Origin: Roseovarius nubinhibens ISM
GTDB taxonomy: Bacteria; Pseudomonadota; Alphaproteobacteria; Rhodobacterales; Rhodobacteraceae
Length of the DNA stretch: 64,000 nucleotides
Direction of reading: 5' to 3'
NCBI RefSeq assembly: GCF_000152625.1
Contig: NZ_CH724156.1
Coordinates: 1,737,466 to 1,801,465 of the forward strand
In this document: positions 17,907 to 26,565 of the stretch, one piece after another
How positions within the stretch are numbered: position 1 is the stretch's first letter
Layout: the number at the start of each line of letters is the position of its first letter
The notes under the pieces: model-generated
Told to the model about the DNA's origin: nothing
Database searches by the model: none
The model's input: the letters and a program-made list of their open reading frames with translations, nothing else
Position numbers and translations under genes: made by a program

Positions 17907-17930
17907 CTTATCGACCCTTTGGTCGATAAG
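17907..17930. promoter_or_regulatory. Perfect 10-bp inverted repeat upstream of mipZ
   Basis: CTTATCGACC (17907-17916), loop CTTT, GGTCGATAAG (17921-17930), then GTCTTTT. It lies 48 bases before the mipZ ATG. It could be an operator, or a hairpin/attenuator in the leader, since the following T-rich stretch resembles a weak terminator. Confidence 0.6.
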
Positions 17931-17978
17931 GTCTTTTAACAATATCACGAGCCAAATCGTGGGGCGAGGGAACGGGAC

Positions 17979-18788
17979 ATGGCGCATATTATTGTCGTCG
18001 GGAACGAAAAGGGCGGGGCAGGCAAATCGACAGTGTCGATGCATGTCGCCACCGCCTTGGCACGGATGGGCCATAAGGTAAGCGCGCTGGATCTCGATCT
18101 GCGCCAGAAAACCTTTGGCCGCTACGCCGCCAACCGCGCGGGCTTTCTCGCCAGCGCCGAAAAATCCCTGCCCTCCGCCTCCTATCACGAGCTTCCCGAG
18201 GTCGATCAGGCGAGCCTTCAGCCCGGCGAAAACGTCTATGACCGCCGCCTCTCCGAAGCGGTGGCCGATCTCGAACCCGACAGCGATTTCATCGTCATCG
18301 ACTGCCCCGGCTCACACACCCGGCTGAGCCAGGTCGCCCATAGCCTCGCCGACACGCTGATCACGCCGCTGAACGACAGTTTCGTCGATTTCGACCTGCT
18401 CGCCCATGTCGATGCCGAGGCCGACAAAATCGTCGGCCCCTCGGTCTATTCCGAAATGGTCTGGAACGCCCGCCAGCTCCGCGCGCAGGCCGGGCTCAAG
18501 CCGATCGACTGGATCGTGCTGCGCAACCGGATGGGCGCCCAGCAGATGGTCAACAAGGAAAAGATGGGCCGCGCCCTCGACGCGCTCGCCAAGCGCATCG
18601 GCTTTCGCGTCGCGCCGGGCTTCCACGAACGGGTGATCTTCCGCGAGCTGTTCCCGCGCGGCCTCACCCTCCTTGATCTCAAGGACATCGGGGTGAAACA
18701 GCTCAACATCTCCAACGTCGCCGCCCGTCAGGAATTGCGCGACCTGATCAAATCGCTGAACCTGCCCGGCGTCGAGGTGAATTTCTAA
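17979..18788 (+). CDS. mipZ: Division-plane positioning ATPase MipZ
   Basis: A ParA/Mrp-family ATPase that forms a gradient from the ParB-bound poles and blocks FtsZ ring assembly away from midcell. It has 269 residues. The deviant Walker A KGGAGKST (11-18), SALDLDLRQKTFGRYAANR (switch region) and IVIDCPGSHTRLS (Walker B) are all hallmarks of MipZ rather than generic ParA. The C-terminal FRELFPRGLTLLDL is also typical. No parB lies beside it, as usual for MipZ. GAGGGAACGGGAC precedes the ATG. It is convergent with the next gene (16 bases apart). Confidence 0.95.
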   Translation: MAHIIVVGNEKGGAGKSTVSMHVATALARMGHKVSALDLDLRQKTFGRYAANRAGFLASAEKSLPSASYHELPEVDQASLQPGENVYDRRLSEAVADLEPDSDFIVIDCPGSHTRLSQVAHSLADTLITPLNDSFVDFDLLAHVDAEADKIVGPSVYSEMVWNARQLRAQAGLKPIDWIVLRNRMGAQQMVNKEKMGRALDALAKRIGFRVAPGFHERVIFRELFPRGLTLLDLKDIGVKQLNISNVAARQELRDLIKSLNLPGVEVNF

Positions 18789-18804
18789 TCTTCGAAGGCT
18801 CTGC

Positions 18805-19692
18805 TTAGGCCCCGATCTCCGGGGGCATCGCCCTGCCGCGCCGCCGCGACAGGGCGACCATATTCGACACCACCAGCGCCCCGATCACCACCGCCCCGCC
18901 AACAATGGCCCAGCGGCCCGGATCTTCGCCCACCACCGCCCAGACCAAGAGCGGCGCCAGCACGCTTTCCAACAGGATCAGCAAAGCCACCTCCGCCGAG
19001 GTGATATAGCGCGGCCCCAGCGTCAGCAGACAGGTGGCAATCGCGATAAACGCCCCATGGCCGAGGAAGAGCAGCCATTGCCCCTCCAGCGCCGGCCACG
19101 GGTCTACCACCAGCAACAGCGCCAGCGCCGCCCCGATATAGCAGATCGGCACCGCCGGGATCATCGACACATGGCGCAGCTGCCGCACCGCCGTCAGCGC
19201 CCCGGAATAGGCCAGCGCCACATAGAGCGCCCAGAGATCGCCCTTCCACGACGCAATCTCATTCTCGGCCGAGCCATAGGCGATGATCCCGAGCCCCGCG
19301 ATCACCACGATCATCGTGTAAACCATCCGGCTGCTGATCCGCTCGCCGAGAAACACCCGCCCGAAAATGGCCGAGAAAATCGGCATCGAGGCAAAGATAA
19401 AGACGACATTGGCCACGCTGGTCTGCGTCACGGCGAGAACGAACCCCGGCGCGGTCGACCCCATCAACAGCATATAGATGAGCCCCGGCCGCCCGGTGCT
19501 GAGCGACGCCCGCACCGCCCCCGCGCCCTGAAAAGCCAGCACGCCCAAGAGCACGATCACCCCGGCCCCCAGCCCCCGCCAAAAGGCCACGACCATGGGA
19601 TCGGCCTCGATCAGCCGGACAAAGAGCGAATCCGGCACCACGAACAAGACCCCCAGCGTGGTCAGCAGCAATCCTTTGGCATGATCATTCAT
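18805..19692 (-). CDS. EamA/DMT-family transporter
   Basis: A ten-helix drug/metabolite-superfamily permease of 295 residues, with two EamA repeats. The first half contains DPMVVAFWRGLGAG and GSTAPGFVLAVTQTSVANVVFI; the second repeat contains YITSAEVALLILLESVLAPLLVW. ATG 19692 is used rather than a TTG two codons earlier. Members export amino acids, purines or other metabolites; the substrate is unknown. It lies between convergent mipZ and a DUF2585 gene on the same strand. Confidence 0.88.
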   Translation of the reverse strand: MNDHAKGLLLTTLGVLFVVPDSLFVRLIEADPMVVAFWRGLGAGVIVLLGVLAFQGAGAVRASLSTGRPGLIYMLLMGSTAPGFVLAVTQTSVANVVFIFASMPIFSAIFGRVFLGERISSRMVYTMIVVIAGLGIIAYGSAENEIASWKGDLWALYVALAYSGALTAVRQLRHVSMIPAVPICYIGAALALLLVVDPWPALEGQWLLFLGHGAFIAIATCLLTLGPRYITSAEVALLILLESVLAPLLVWAVVGEDPGRWAIVGGAVVIGALVVSNMVALSRRRGRAMPPEIGA

Positions 19693-19732
19693 GTCCAAGT
19701 CGTCGCCAAAACGATGCGCTTTGTAAAGCCTG

Positions 19733-20293
19733 CTATCCCGCCGCCTGCCACTCTCGGATCGCCTCCACCGGCGACAAGAGCATGATCACGTTGAGCGCCA
19801 GACCATCGCGGATGATCCACATGGTCAGCAGCTCAAACCCGATCACCACCGCCAGGCTCGCCCAGACCGGCAACCGCCGCGCGAGCCAGAACCCCACGAA
19901 CATCGCCACGATATCCGACGCCGAATTGAGCACGCTATCACCATAGTAATCGAGCGATATGGTCGCCTCGCGATAGCGTTCGATCACCGCGTTGGTGTTC
20001 TCGGAAATCTCCCAGGCGCATTCCACCAGCGTCGCAATCACCAGCCGCCAGCCGAGCGGCACCCGCCGCGCCACAAGCCAGAGCGCCGCGTAGAAAATGA
20101 ACCCGTGCAACAGATGGCTCGGGCTGTACCAGTCAAAGACCTGCTGCGATCCCTCGCTCGTCCCCCCCGTGCCCCAAAGATCGACCCAGCCGCAGTCACA
20201 CCACGGCGCGCGCCCCATCAAGAGCAATATGACAAGCGTCCCAAGCGTGAGGGCCGCGGTGATCCAATAGGGCAAAGATACAGACCGTAACAT
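19733..20293 (-). CDS. DUF2585 (UPF0314) family membrane protein
   Basis: A conserved alphaproteobacterial membrane protein of unknown function, about 186 residues with five predicted membrane segments. Family features are CDCGWVDLWG after the first helix, FDWYSPSHLLHGFIFY, LVECAWEISENT and YYGDSVLNSASD. Two starts are possible (20293 or 20329), neither with a strong ribosome binding site; the shorter is used because it begins just before the first helix. The next gene on the strand ends 40 bases upstream. Confidence 0.85.
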   Translation of the reverse strand: MLRSVSLPYWITAALTLGTLVILLLMGRAPWCDCGWVDLWGTGGTSEGSQQVFDWYSPSHLLHGFIFYAALWLVARRVPLGWRLVIATLVECAWEISENTNAVIERYREATISLDYYGDSVLNSASDIVAMFVGFWLARRLPVWASLAVVIGFELLTMWIIRDGLALNVIMLLSPVEAIREWQAAG

Positions 20294-20361
20294 GCCCGCA
20301 GTTAACCGAAAGCCTGCGCCGGGGTCCATCCGGTTCGGACCGGACCCCGCGCCTGGGTGGC

Positions 20362-20838
20362 TTATTTGCCATCCACCTCTGGTGTGGCCTTCGGACCGCC
20401 CTCAAGATCGGTGATCAGCGCCTTCATCTCGGCGATCTCCTTGCGCTGCGCCTTGATGATGTCCTCGGCCAGGCTCTTCACCCGCGGATCGCTGAGATTG
20501 GCGCGCTCGCTGGTCAGGATGGCAATCGAATGGTGCGGGATCATCGCCCGCATCCACGATTTGTCCTCCACCGTCGCCTGACTGCGCAAGAGCGTCAGCC
20601 CCACGGCAAAGACCACCACGCTGCCGGCAACGATCACCATATTGAGCGTCTTGTTGTCATACATCGACAGCATGAACCCCAGCATGATCACCGCCATCAC
20701 CGCCCCCATATAGAGCGCCATATAGAGCCGGGTTTCGCTGAAAAACACGTGATCGAGCGCATAGCTGTTAAGATACATCAGCCCATACATCACCACCGTC
20801 GAGGTGACGATCATGGCAAGAAAACGGGTATAGCTCAT
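20362..20838 (-). CDS. DUF305-containing membrane protein
   Basis: 158 residues. Three membrane helices (about 5-27, 38-58 and 68-88) are followed by a helical DUF305-type tail with MRAMIPHHSIAI and a LAEDIIKAQRKEIAEM helix, the pattern found in DUF305 proteins linked to metal or redox stress. The start is fixed by AGGAG seven bases upstream of ATG 20838; the longer upstream frame is non-coding. Function unknown; the paired histidines could bind metal (inference). Confidence 0.82.
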   Translation of the reverse strand: MSYTRFLAMIVTSTVVMYGLMYLNSYALDHVFFSETRLYMALYMGAVMAVIMLGFMLSMYDNKTLNMVIVAGSVVVFAVGLTLLRSQATVEDKSWMRAMIPHHSIAILTSERANLSDPRVKSLAEDIIKAQRKEIAEMKALITDLEGGPKATPEVDGK

Positions 20839-20989
20839 CGCGGATCTCCTCTTGTTGTCTTGCCCTCCCAACAAGTTTCCAGCGCGGGAGGGTTCCCAAA
20901 AAATCGGCACCAATCCGCCCAAATCCACGCAAAAATGCCGCCGCACCCTCTGGCGCGGCGGCACAAAACCCCGTGGGGCAAAACTCACA

Positions 20990-21508
20990 TCATTCGAAAT
21001 CGAGACGCTCGACGACCTTCTCGGCATAGGCCGCAACCATCGCCTGATAGAAATCTTCCTGCGACGGCGGGATCAGATACCAGCCCTCGGGCAGTTCCAT
21101 GCCCTCACCGGTCTTCGCCACAACGGTCAGCGGGAAGGATTGTAGCACTTCCGGGTCTGCCTTGCCTTCCGTGGTATTGCCCGAGTCGAGCCCCGAATGC
21201 ACCGCGATGATGCCTTCGAGATGGTTGAACTCGCCGCTGTCGGGCAGCACCGTGTCGCCATCAATGGCCACTTTGGTAAGCTGCACCTCAAGGCGCGGCG
21301 CGGTGGCGTCATCAAAGTTGAGCTTGTCGGCAATCGCCTTGCCCAGATCATCGTCCAGCGTCGGCCAGAAATCGAGAGCATTGCTGTTCTCATAGGCGCT
21401 GAGATCGGCCTCGACCTCGACGGCCGAAACGGTGGGTATATCCGCCATCGCGGCAAAGCCGGCGAATGACATCGACAGGGCGAGTGCAGTGGTCTGCATG
21501 AATTTCAT
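20990..21508 (-). CDS. Secreted protein of unknown function
   Basis: 172 residues. An N-terminal signal peptide (about 1-22, MKFMQTTALALSMSFAG with AMADI around the cleavage site) implies export to the periplasm. The mature part is acidic with no cysteines. It is built of beta-strand-like segments such as RLEVQLTKVAIDGDTVL and a helical end (FYQAMVAAYAEKVVERL). I do not recognise the family. An AAAGGA site lies just ahead of the start. It precedes the DUF305 gene on the same strand with 151 bases between. Confidence 0.75.
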   Translation of the reverse strand: MKFMQTTALALSMSFAGFAAMADIPTVSAVEVEADLSAYENSNALDFWPTLDDDLGKAIADKLNFDDATAPRLEVQLTKVAIDGDTVLPDSGEFNHLEGIIAVHSGLDSGNTTEGKADPEVLQSFPLTVVAKTGEGMELPEGWYLIPPSQEDFYQAMVAAYAEKVVERLDFE

Positions 21509-21609
21509 AACGTAGGTCCTTTCCTCAAAGTTGACCTTGGCGCGGCTCTGCGCCGTCCATGCTGCTGCAACGTGTGATGCTGAACTTGGTTCCCTCGCCC
21601 CGCCCGCGC

Positions 21610-22128
21610 TCAGCCATAGGCCCCCGCCGAATAGGTGAGCTCATAGCTGTGCGAATAGAGCTCAAAGACGATGCCAAACGGGTCTTCGACATAGACCATG
21701 CGATAGGGTTTCTCGCCGGGGAAATATTCGCGCACGGGCATCCGCTGCTTGCCCCCCGCCGCCACGATCCGCGCCAAGAGCCCCTCGAGATCGGGGTCCT
21801 GGATGGCAAAGTGAAACAGCCCCACCCGTTTGTGGGCGAGATTGTCCTCGGGCGTATAAGCCTCTGGAAACTCGAACAATTCAAACCCGATCCGATCCGC
21901 CGTGGCGAGATGGGCGATGCGGAACTTGCCCCAGCCGGGGCCAAAGACGTCATTGCACATCACCCCGATATCGCTGTCATCCTCGGCAATCTCGGTGGGC
22001 TCCATGATCACATAGAACCCCATCACATCGCGGTAAAAGGCCACCGCCCGGTCGAGATCGGGCACGGACAAACCGATATGGGAAAAACTTCTCGGGCTGG
22101 TCTGGGGGGATTGGGATGTGTCGGTCAT
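21610..22128 (-). CDS. VOC-family (glyoxalase/dioxygenase fold) protein
   Basis: 172 residues with two vicinal-oxygen-chelate beta-alpha-beta-beta-beta modules. SHIGLSVPDLDRAVAFYRDV starts the first and VGLFHFAIQDPDLEGLL the second. The metal ligands His, Glu (GFELFEFP), His and Glu (GIVFELYSH) are present, so it is a likely metalloenzyme such as a lactoylglutathione lyase relative, isomerase or ring-cleavage dioxygenase. It is divergent from a LysR regulator (22228) with strong inverted repeats between, so LysR-controlled expression is likely. Substrate unknown. Confidence 0.85.
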   Translation of the reverse strand: MTDTSQSPQTSPRSFSHIGLSVPDLDRAVAFYRDVMGFYVIMEPTEIAEDDSDIGVMCNDVFGPGWGKFRIAHLATADRIGFELFEFPEAYTPEDNLAHKRVGLFHFAIQDPDLEGLLARIVAAGGKQRMPVREYFPGEKPYRMVYVEDPFGIVFELYSHSYELTYSAGAYG

Positions 22129-22180
22129 AACGCTCTCCTATGGGCTGCTTGCCCCCGATATGCGCCCGCCCTGTCATTTC

Positions 22181-22211
22181 GTCTAATTATCATTTAGACT
22201 GGAAATGATAA
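22181..22211. promoter_or_regulatory. Two overlapping dyads, candidate LysR operator
   Basis: GTCTAA-N7-TTAGAC (22181-22199) and TTATCATTT-N7-AAATGATAA (22187-22195 / 22203-22211) are both perfect and share bases. The first satisfies T-N11-A. They sit between the VOC ATG (22128) and the LysR ATG (22228), 17-47 bases before the latter. Confidence 0.65.
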
Positions 22212-22227
22212 CAAAACGGATTGGCAC

Positions 22228-23109
22228 ATGATCAACGCGCTCTGGCTCAACAGTTTCGTCACCCTCTGCGAGACCGGTCATTTCACCCGCGCCGCCGCCC
22301 GGCTCAACATGACCCAGCCGGGGCTGAGCCAGCATATCCAGAAACTCGAGGCCCAGCTCGGCAAACCGCTCCTCTCCCGCGACGGCAAGAGCTTTATCCC
22401 GACCCCGGCGGGCGAGGCGCTGCTCGCCCTTGGCCGCCGCCGCCGCGCCGAGGAACAGGCACTCCTCCAGAGCCTCGAGGCCGACGATCCCGGTGCAGGC
22501 CCCCTGCGCATCGCCTGTTCCGGCTCTCTGGCGCTCTTGCTCTACCCGCGTCTCGTGGCGCTCATGCAGGCCGCGCCGCGCCTCACCCTCCATCTCGAGG
22601 CGGCACCCCAGCCGCGCATTCTCGACGGGCTGGTGGCGGGCGATTTCGATCTCGGCATCACCGAGGCCGCGCCCGATCACCCCCGGCTCACCGGCACGGA
22701 ATGCGGCGAGGATGCGCTCTGCCTGCTCCTGCCCAAGGATCACGCGACGCCGCGCCGCTTTGCCGATCTCGCGAGGCTCGGCTTTGTCTCGCACCCCGAC
22801 GGCCCGGCCTATGCCGACGCGCTCTTGGGCCGCAACTTCCCCGAGGAGTATCCCGGCGCGGACCGCCTCCGCCGCGCCTGTTCGATCAACCAGATCGGTC
22901 AGATCCCTCTCGCCGTGGCCGAGGGCCTCGGCTACACGATCCTGCCCCGCAGCGGGCTCGCGGGCTTTGCTGGCCGCGACCGGCTGCACCTCGCGGACCT
23001 GCCAAAACCGCACCGGCACGCGCTTTGGCTGCTCCACCGCAAACACCGCGTCCTGCCCGCCCGCGCCACCCGCGTGGCACGGCTCATCACCGAAACGCTG
23101 CAGAGCTGA
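22228..23109 (+). CDS. LysR-family transcriptional regulator
   Basis: 293 residues. The winged HTH spans roughly residues 4-62, with TRAAARLNMTQPGLSQHIQKLE as the HTH and FIPTPAGEAL as the wing. A type-2 periplasmic-binding-like effector domain follows (about 90-290). It is divergent from the VOC gene at 22128, which it probably controls through the dyads in the 99-base gap. Not closely similar to the other LysR in this window (4987-5880). Confidence 0.92.
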   Translation: MINALWLNSFVTLCETGHFTRAAARLNMTQPGLSQHIQKLEAQLGKPLLSRDGKSFIPTPAGEALLALGRRRRAEEQALLQSLEADDPGAGPLRIACSGSLALLLYPRLVALMQAAPRLTLHLEAAPQPRILDGLVAGDFDLGITEAAPDHPRLTGTECGEDALCLLLPKDHATPRRFADLARLGFVSHPDGPAYADALLGRNFPEEYPGADRLRRACSINQIGQIPLAVAEGLGYTILPRSGLAGFAGRDRLHLADLPKPHRHALWLLHRKHRVLPARATRVARLITETLQS

Positions 23110-23115
23110 GCGCCG

Positions 23116-24219
23116 CTAGACCACCAGAACCGGCGCGCCAAACCGCGCCTCATCCGGCACAATGCCGAGCCCCGGACCGGCGGGCAGGGCGATATGCCCC
23201 CCGACGATCTCGATCCCTGCCGCGTCATCATAATGCCCGTCGATATAAGGCGCGGCGATCCACACCCCTTCGAGAAGGCTAGGCTCGACCGTCGCCCCCA
23301 GATGGGTGCAGGCCGCCGCCAGAATATCACCGCCCCAGGCATCGTCACAGCTATGCGGCAGGCGCCGCGCCGCACAGATGTCGCGCGCGGTGGCCATCCG
23401 CTGCAACCCGCCAAGCCGGGTGAGCTTGAACCCGAATCCATCGACCATCCCGGTCCCCGCCGCGCCGATCACCGTGCTCACATCAAAAGAGGTCTCATCC
23501 ATATAGAGCGGATGCCGCAGCATCCCCCGCAGCGCCCGCATCTCATCATTGCTGGCGCAGGGCTGTTCCATCACCAGCGGAATATCGGCACAGGCCTGGC
23601 TGACCCCGATGGCATCCCGCGTGGTCCAGCCGCGATTGGCATCAATCGCCAGCCGCATGCCGCTGCCCTTGATCGCCTCCCAGACCTTGCGAATGGAAGC
23701 CACATCGACCTCTGGCGCACGCCCCCCCACCTTGAGCTGCACCCTTGGATAGCCCTCGGCACGTCTCTCCGCCGCGATCCGCCCGGCCTCTTCCGGCGTC
23801 TCGATCCCGATCGCGTAATAGGACGGCACAAGCTCGGTCACCGCCCCGCCGAGCAGCTCCGCCACCCGCAGCCCGAGCGATTTGCCCAGCGCGTCATAGA
23901 CGGCCATATCCACCGCCGCCTTGGCATAGCCATGCCCCAAGAGCGCGCCATCCATCGCCCGATGCGCGGCCAGCGGCAGAACCTCTGTCCCGATCAAGGC
24001 CTGCGCCATCGCCCCAAGCGCCGCCCGCGCCCCCTCGGCATGGGCCTCGGCATAATTGGGCCCGAGCGGGCAGGTCTCGCCCCAGCCGACGATGCCGGTG
24101 TCTGTCACCAGCTTGACCAGCGTCGTGTCGAGCGCGCTGATCTCGCCATAGGACATGGTATAGGGGCCGTCTTTGACCGGCAGGTCATGTTGAAAGAGGG
24201 AAAGCTCGGCGATCTTCAT
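23116..24219 (-). CDS. Enolase-superfamily enzyme, HpbD / cis-3-hydroxyproline dehydratase-like
   Basis: A mandelate racemase/muconate lactonizing-type enzyme of 367 residues. Catalytic features are VQLKVGG (single lysine on one face), [14 protein letters not shown] and YMDETSFD (metal ligands), and GFGFKLTR (opposing lysine). From memory the sequence closely follows 4-hydroxyproline-betaine 2-epimerase HpbD ([11 protein letters not shown] near the N-terminus, [25 protein letters not shown]). cis-3-hydroxy-L-proline dehydratases look alike, so the substrate stays open. AAGGA precedes ATG 24219. No Rieske demethylase or betaine transporter is nearby, which weakens a betaine pathway here. It is divergent from pth. 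Confidence 0.85.
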   Translation of the reverse strand: MKIAELSLFQHDLPVKDGPYTMSYGEISALDTTLVKLVTDTGIVGWGETCPLGPNYAEAHAEGARAALGAMAQALIGTEVLPLAAHRAMDGALLGHGYAKAAVDMAVYDALGKSLGLRVAELLGGAVTELVPSYYAIGIETPEEAGRIAAERRAEGYPRVQLKVGGRAPEVDVASIRKVWEAIKGSGMRLAIDANRGWTTRDAIGVSQACADIPLVMEQPCASNDEMRALRGMLRHPLYMDETSFDVSTVIGAAGTGMVDGFGFKLTRLGGLQRMATARDICAARRLPHSCDDAWGGDILAAACTHLGATVEPSLLEGVWIAAPYIDGHYDDAAGIEIVGGHIALPAGPGLGIVPDEARFGAPVLVV

Positions 24220-24323
24220 GCGCATGTCCTTGGCAGGTCTCACCCCCAATTTGACCAGAACGCCCCCCGTCTCTCGCCCGTTTGCGACAGGTCTGCCCTT
24301 GGGCCTCTGAGGGCCAAAACCCG

Positions 24324-24367
24324 CACCGTCGCTTTGCCGCCGCGATACCGACGTGTTACCGACATTG
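24324..24367. repeat. Four-unit 11-bp phased repeat, copy B
   Basis: Units begin at 24324, 24335, 24346 and 24357, exactly 11 bp apart. Their cores are ACCGTCG, TGCCGCCG, TACCGACG and TACCGACA. It lies 58 bases before the pth start in the divergent HpbD-like/pth spacer. Flanks also match copy A: GGGCCAAA upstream and a TTTC-GCCCCC stretch downstream. Confidence 0.8.
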
Positions 24368-24424
24368 CGTTTCGCCCCCATCCGGGGCTAGACCAAACGC
24401 GACATGGGAAAAGGGATGACCCGC

Positions 24425-25111
24425 ATGCTGATCTTTGCAGGGCTTGGAAATCCGGGCGCGAAATACGCCGGCAACCGCCATAACATCGGCTTCATGGCCC
24501 TCGACCGCATTGCCGAGGATCACGGCTTCGGCCCGTGGAAATCCCGCTTTCAGGGTCAGGCGAGCGAGGGCCGTCTCGGCTCGGAAAAGCTGCTCCTGCT
24601 CAAGCCCGAAACCTTCATGAACCTCTCCGGTCAGTCGGTCGGCGAAGCCATGCGCTTCTACAAGCTCACCCCGGCGGATGTCATTGTTTTCCATGATGAA
24701 TTGGACCTCGCCCCCGGCAAGATCCGGGTCAAGCAGGGCGGCGGCCACGCCGGTCACAACGGGCTGCGCTCGATCCATCAGCACATCGGCCCCGACTATG
24801 CCCGCGTCCGTCTCGGCATCGGCCATCCGGGCCGCAAGGAGCTTGTCGCGCAATATGTGCTGCATGATTTCGCCCGCGCCGACCAGGACTGGCTCGACGA
24901 TCTGATGCGCGGCATCTCCGACGGGGCTAAGTCACTGGCCGCAGGCGATAATTCCAAGTTTCTCAACGCCGTCGCCCTGCGCGTGGCGCCCCCCCGCTCG
25001 TCGAAATCCACCCCCAAACCACCCCCCGGCACCCCGACGCCTCAGGCCGAGGAATCCCCCGCCGAAGACAGCCGCACCCCGATGCAAAAACTCATGGACA
25101 AGTTCCGCTAA
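24425..25111 (+). CDS. pth: Peptidyl-tRNA hydrolase
   Basis: Releases tRNA from prematurely dropped peptidyl-tRNA. It has 228 residues. Conserved motifs are the [19 protein letters not shown] block with the catalytic histidine (about residue 22), [24 protein letters not shown] (catalytic Asp) and GHNGLRSI. A Pro-rich, probably disordered C-terminal extension of about 40 residues follows the core, as in related Rhodobacterales. Of three nearby ATGs, 24425 fits best with the AAAGGGA site and the start of homologues. Confidence 0.96.
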   Translation: MLIFAGLGNPGAKYAGNRHNIGFMALDRIAEDHGFGPWKSRFQGQASEGRLGSEKLLLLKPETFMNLSGQSVGEAMRFYKLTPADVIVFHDELDLAPGKIRVKQGGGHAGHNGLRSIHQHIGPDYARVRLGIGHPGRKELVAQYVLHDFARADQDWLDDLMRGISDGAKSLAAGDNSKFLNAVALRVAPPRSSKSTPKPPPGTPTPQAEESPAEDSRTPMQKLMDKFR

Positions 25112-25162
25112 GCCTTGCGGCAGCGCCGCCATCGCCTAGACTGCCCCAAGGAGGCGCGCGCC

Positions 25163-25540
25163 ATGATCGAGAAAGACCCACCCGTCAACGTACTCGGGTC
25201 CCCCCTGACCGCCTGTTCCACGGGCGATCCCGTCACCGGCTTTTTCCGCGACGGCCATTGCAACACCTGCACCCAGGATCAGGGCAGCCACACGGTCTGC
25301 GCCCTGATGACGGCCGAGTTTCTGGCCTATTCCAAATATGTCGGCAATGACCTGAGCACGCCGCGCCCGGAATACGGTTTCGCCGGTCTCAAACCGGGCG
25401 ATCAATGGTGCCTCTGCGCTGCCCGCTTCCTGCAGGCCCATGACGAAGGCTGCGCCCCGCAGGTCCGTCTTTCGGCCACCCATGCGCGCGCACTCGACAT
25501 CGTGCCGCTGCATGTTTTGAAAGAACATTCAGATACTTAA
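25163..25540 (+). CDS. DUF2237 family protein
   Basis: A 125-residue conserved cytosolic protein of unknown function. Family features are FFRDGHCNTCTQDQGSHTVCA, FLAYSKYVGNDLSTP and GLKPGDQWCLCAARF, with several conserved cysteines that may bind metal or a cofactor (inference). The start is set by AAGGAG 9 bases upstream of ATG 25163. Its last 4 bases overlap the end of the convergent YcjF-like gene. Confidence 0.88.
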   Translation: MIEKDPPVNVLGSPLTACSTGDPVTGFFRDGHCNTCTQDQGSHTVCALMTAEFLAYSKYVGNDLSTPRPEYGFAGLKPGDQWCLCAARFLQAHDEGCAPQVRLSATHARALDIVPLHVLKEHSDT

Positions 25541-26565
25541 GACCCGCCAAACAGCCCGGTCAGCGCCCGTTTCACCAGCCCCGTCACCGATGGCCGCTTG
25601 AGCCGTGTGAAGGGCAGGGGGCGGCACACTTCCATCGCCGCCACGCCCACGCGCGCCGTCAGCGCCCCGTTCACCACGCCCTCGCCAAACCGCCGCGAGA
25701 GCTTGGACAACACGCCGCCGCCCGCCACCGAACTGATGAGATCATCGCCAATCGCCACCGCCCCGGTGGCCACCAGATGGGTCATCACCGCCCGGGTCAG
25801 ACGCCAACTGCCGAGCGTCCCGGCCCGCCCGCCATAGACCTCGGCAATCCGCCGGATCATCCGGATATTGGCGGTGAGCGCCGCCACCACATCGGCCAGC
25901 GCCAGCGGCACAATCGCCGTCACCGTCGCCACCTGCCGCGCCGCCGCCTCGATCTCGGCCCGCGCCGCCGCATCAAGCGGCGCCATGAGCTCGGCCTCGG
26001 CCAGCCCGAGCAAATCCGCCGCATCGAACTGATCGCCCTGCCGCTCGCTGAGCCGCGCCCGAGACCAGCGCAGATCCTCCCGCGCCGCATAGAGCGTATC
26101 GAGCCGCGCCACCACCTGCCGCGCCGCGCCAAGGTCCTGATCGACCAGCGCCGTCTCGGCCATATGGTGCAACCGGTCCATCCGCCGGAGCCGCGCAAAC
26201 CCCGCCAGCTCGCGCAGCGCAATCGCCAGCAAAACAACGAGAAACGCCAGCAATAGCGCCGTGACCGCCATCCCCAAAAGCGGCATCCGATCGAGCAGCG
26301 AGGTGACGAAATCCCACGCCGCCACCGACAGGATCACCCCCAGCAACGTGCCCAAAAGCCCCCAGAACCAGCGGCCAAGCCGCGACGGCTTGCGTGCGGC
26401 CAGGGTCGCCACGGTCTGCATCGCCCGCCCCTCGGGCAGCGGCGCCTCGGGGTCGGGCACGGCGGGGGCCTCATCGGGGCGCGCCCCCGGTCCCGCCTCA
26501 TCGCCCAGCTCAAAGAGGATCGGGCCTTTGCGGGGCTTGCCCTCCGGTGTCGGTCTCTCACTCAC
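25537..26565 (-). CDS. YcjF-family inner membrane protein (DUF697)
   Basis: A 342-residue membrane protein. It has a Pro/Glu-rich cytoplasmic N-terminus (1-70), two transmembrane segments (roughly 70-90 and 98-120), a helical middle, and a DUF697-type C-terminal domain with VVAALTANIRMIRRIAEVYGGR and IGDDLISSVAGGGVLSKLSRRFGEG. The GTG start overlaps the YcjX stop (GTGA), so the two are translationally coupled and probably act together. In gammaproteobacteria ycjX-ycjF is linked to the phage-shock regulon; no psp genes are visible here. Confidence 0.85.
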   Translation of the reverse strand: MSERPTPEGKPRKGPILFELGDEAGPGARPDEAPAVPDPEAPLPEGRAMQTVATLAARKPSRLGRWFWGLLGTLLGVILSVAAWDFVTSLLDRMPLLGMAVTALLLAFLVVLLAIALRELAGFARLRRMDRLHHMAETALVDQDLGAARQVVARLDTLYAAREDLRWSRARLSERQGDQFDAADLLGLAEAELMAPLDAAARAEIEAAARQVATVTAIVPLALADVVAALTANIRMIRRIAEVYGGRAGTLGSWRLTRAVMTHLVATGAVAIGDDLISSVAGGGVLSKLSRRFGEGVVNGALTARVGVAAMEVCRPLPFTRLKRPSVTGLVKRALTGLFGGS

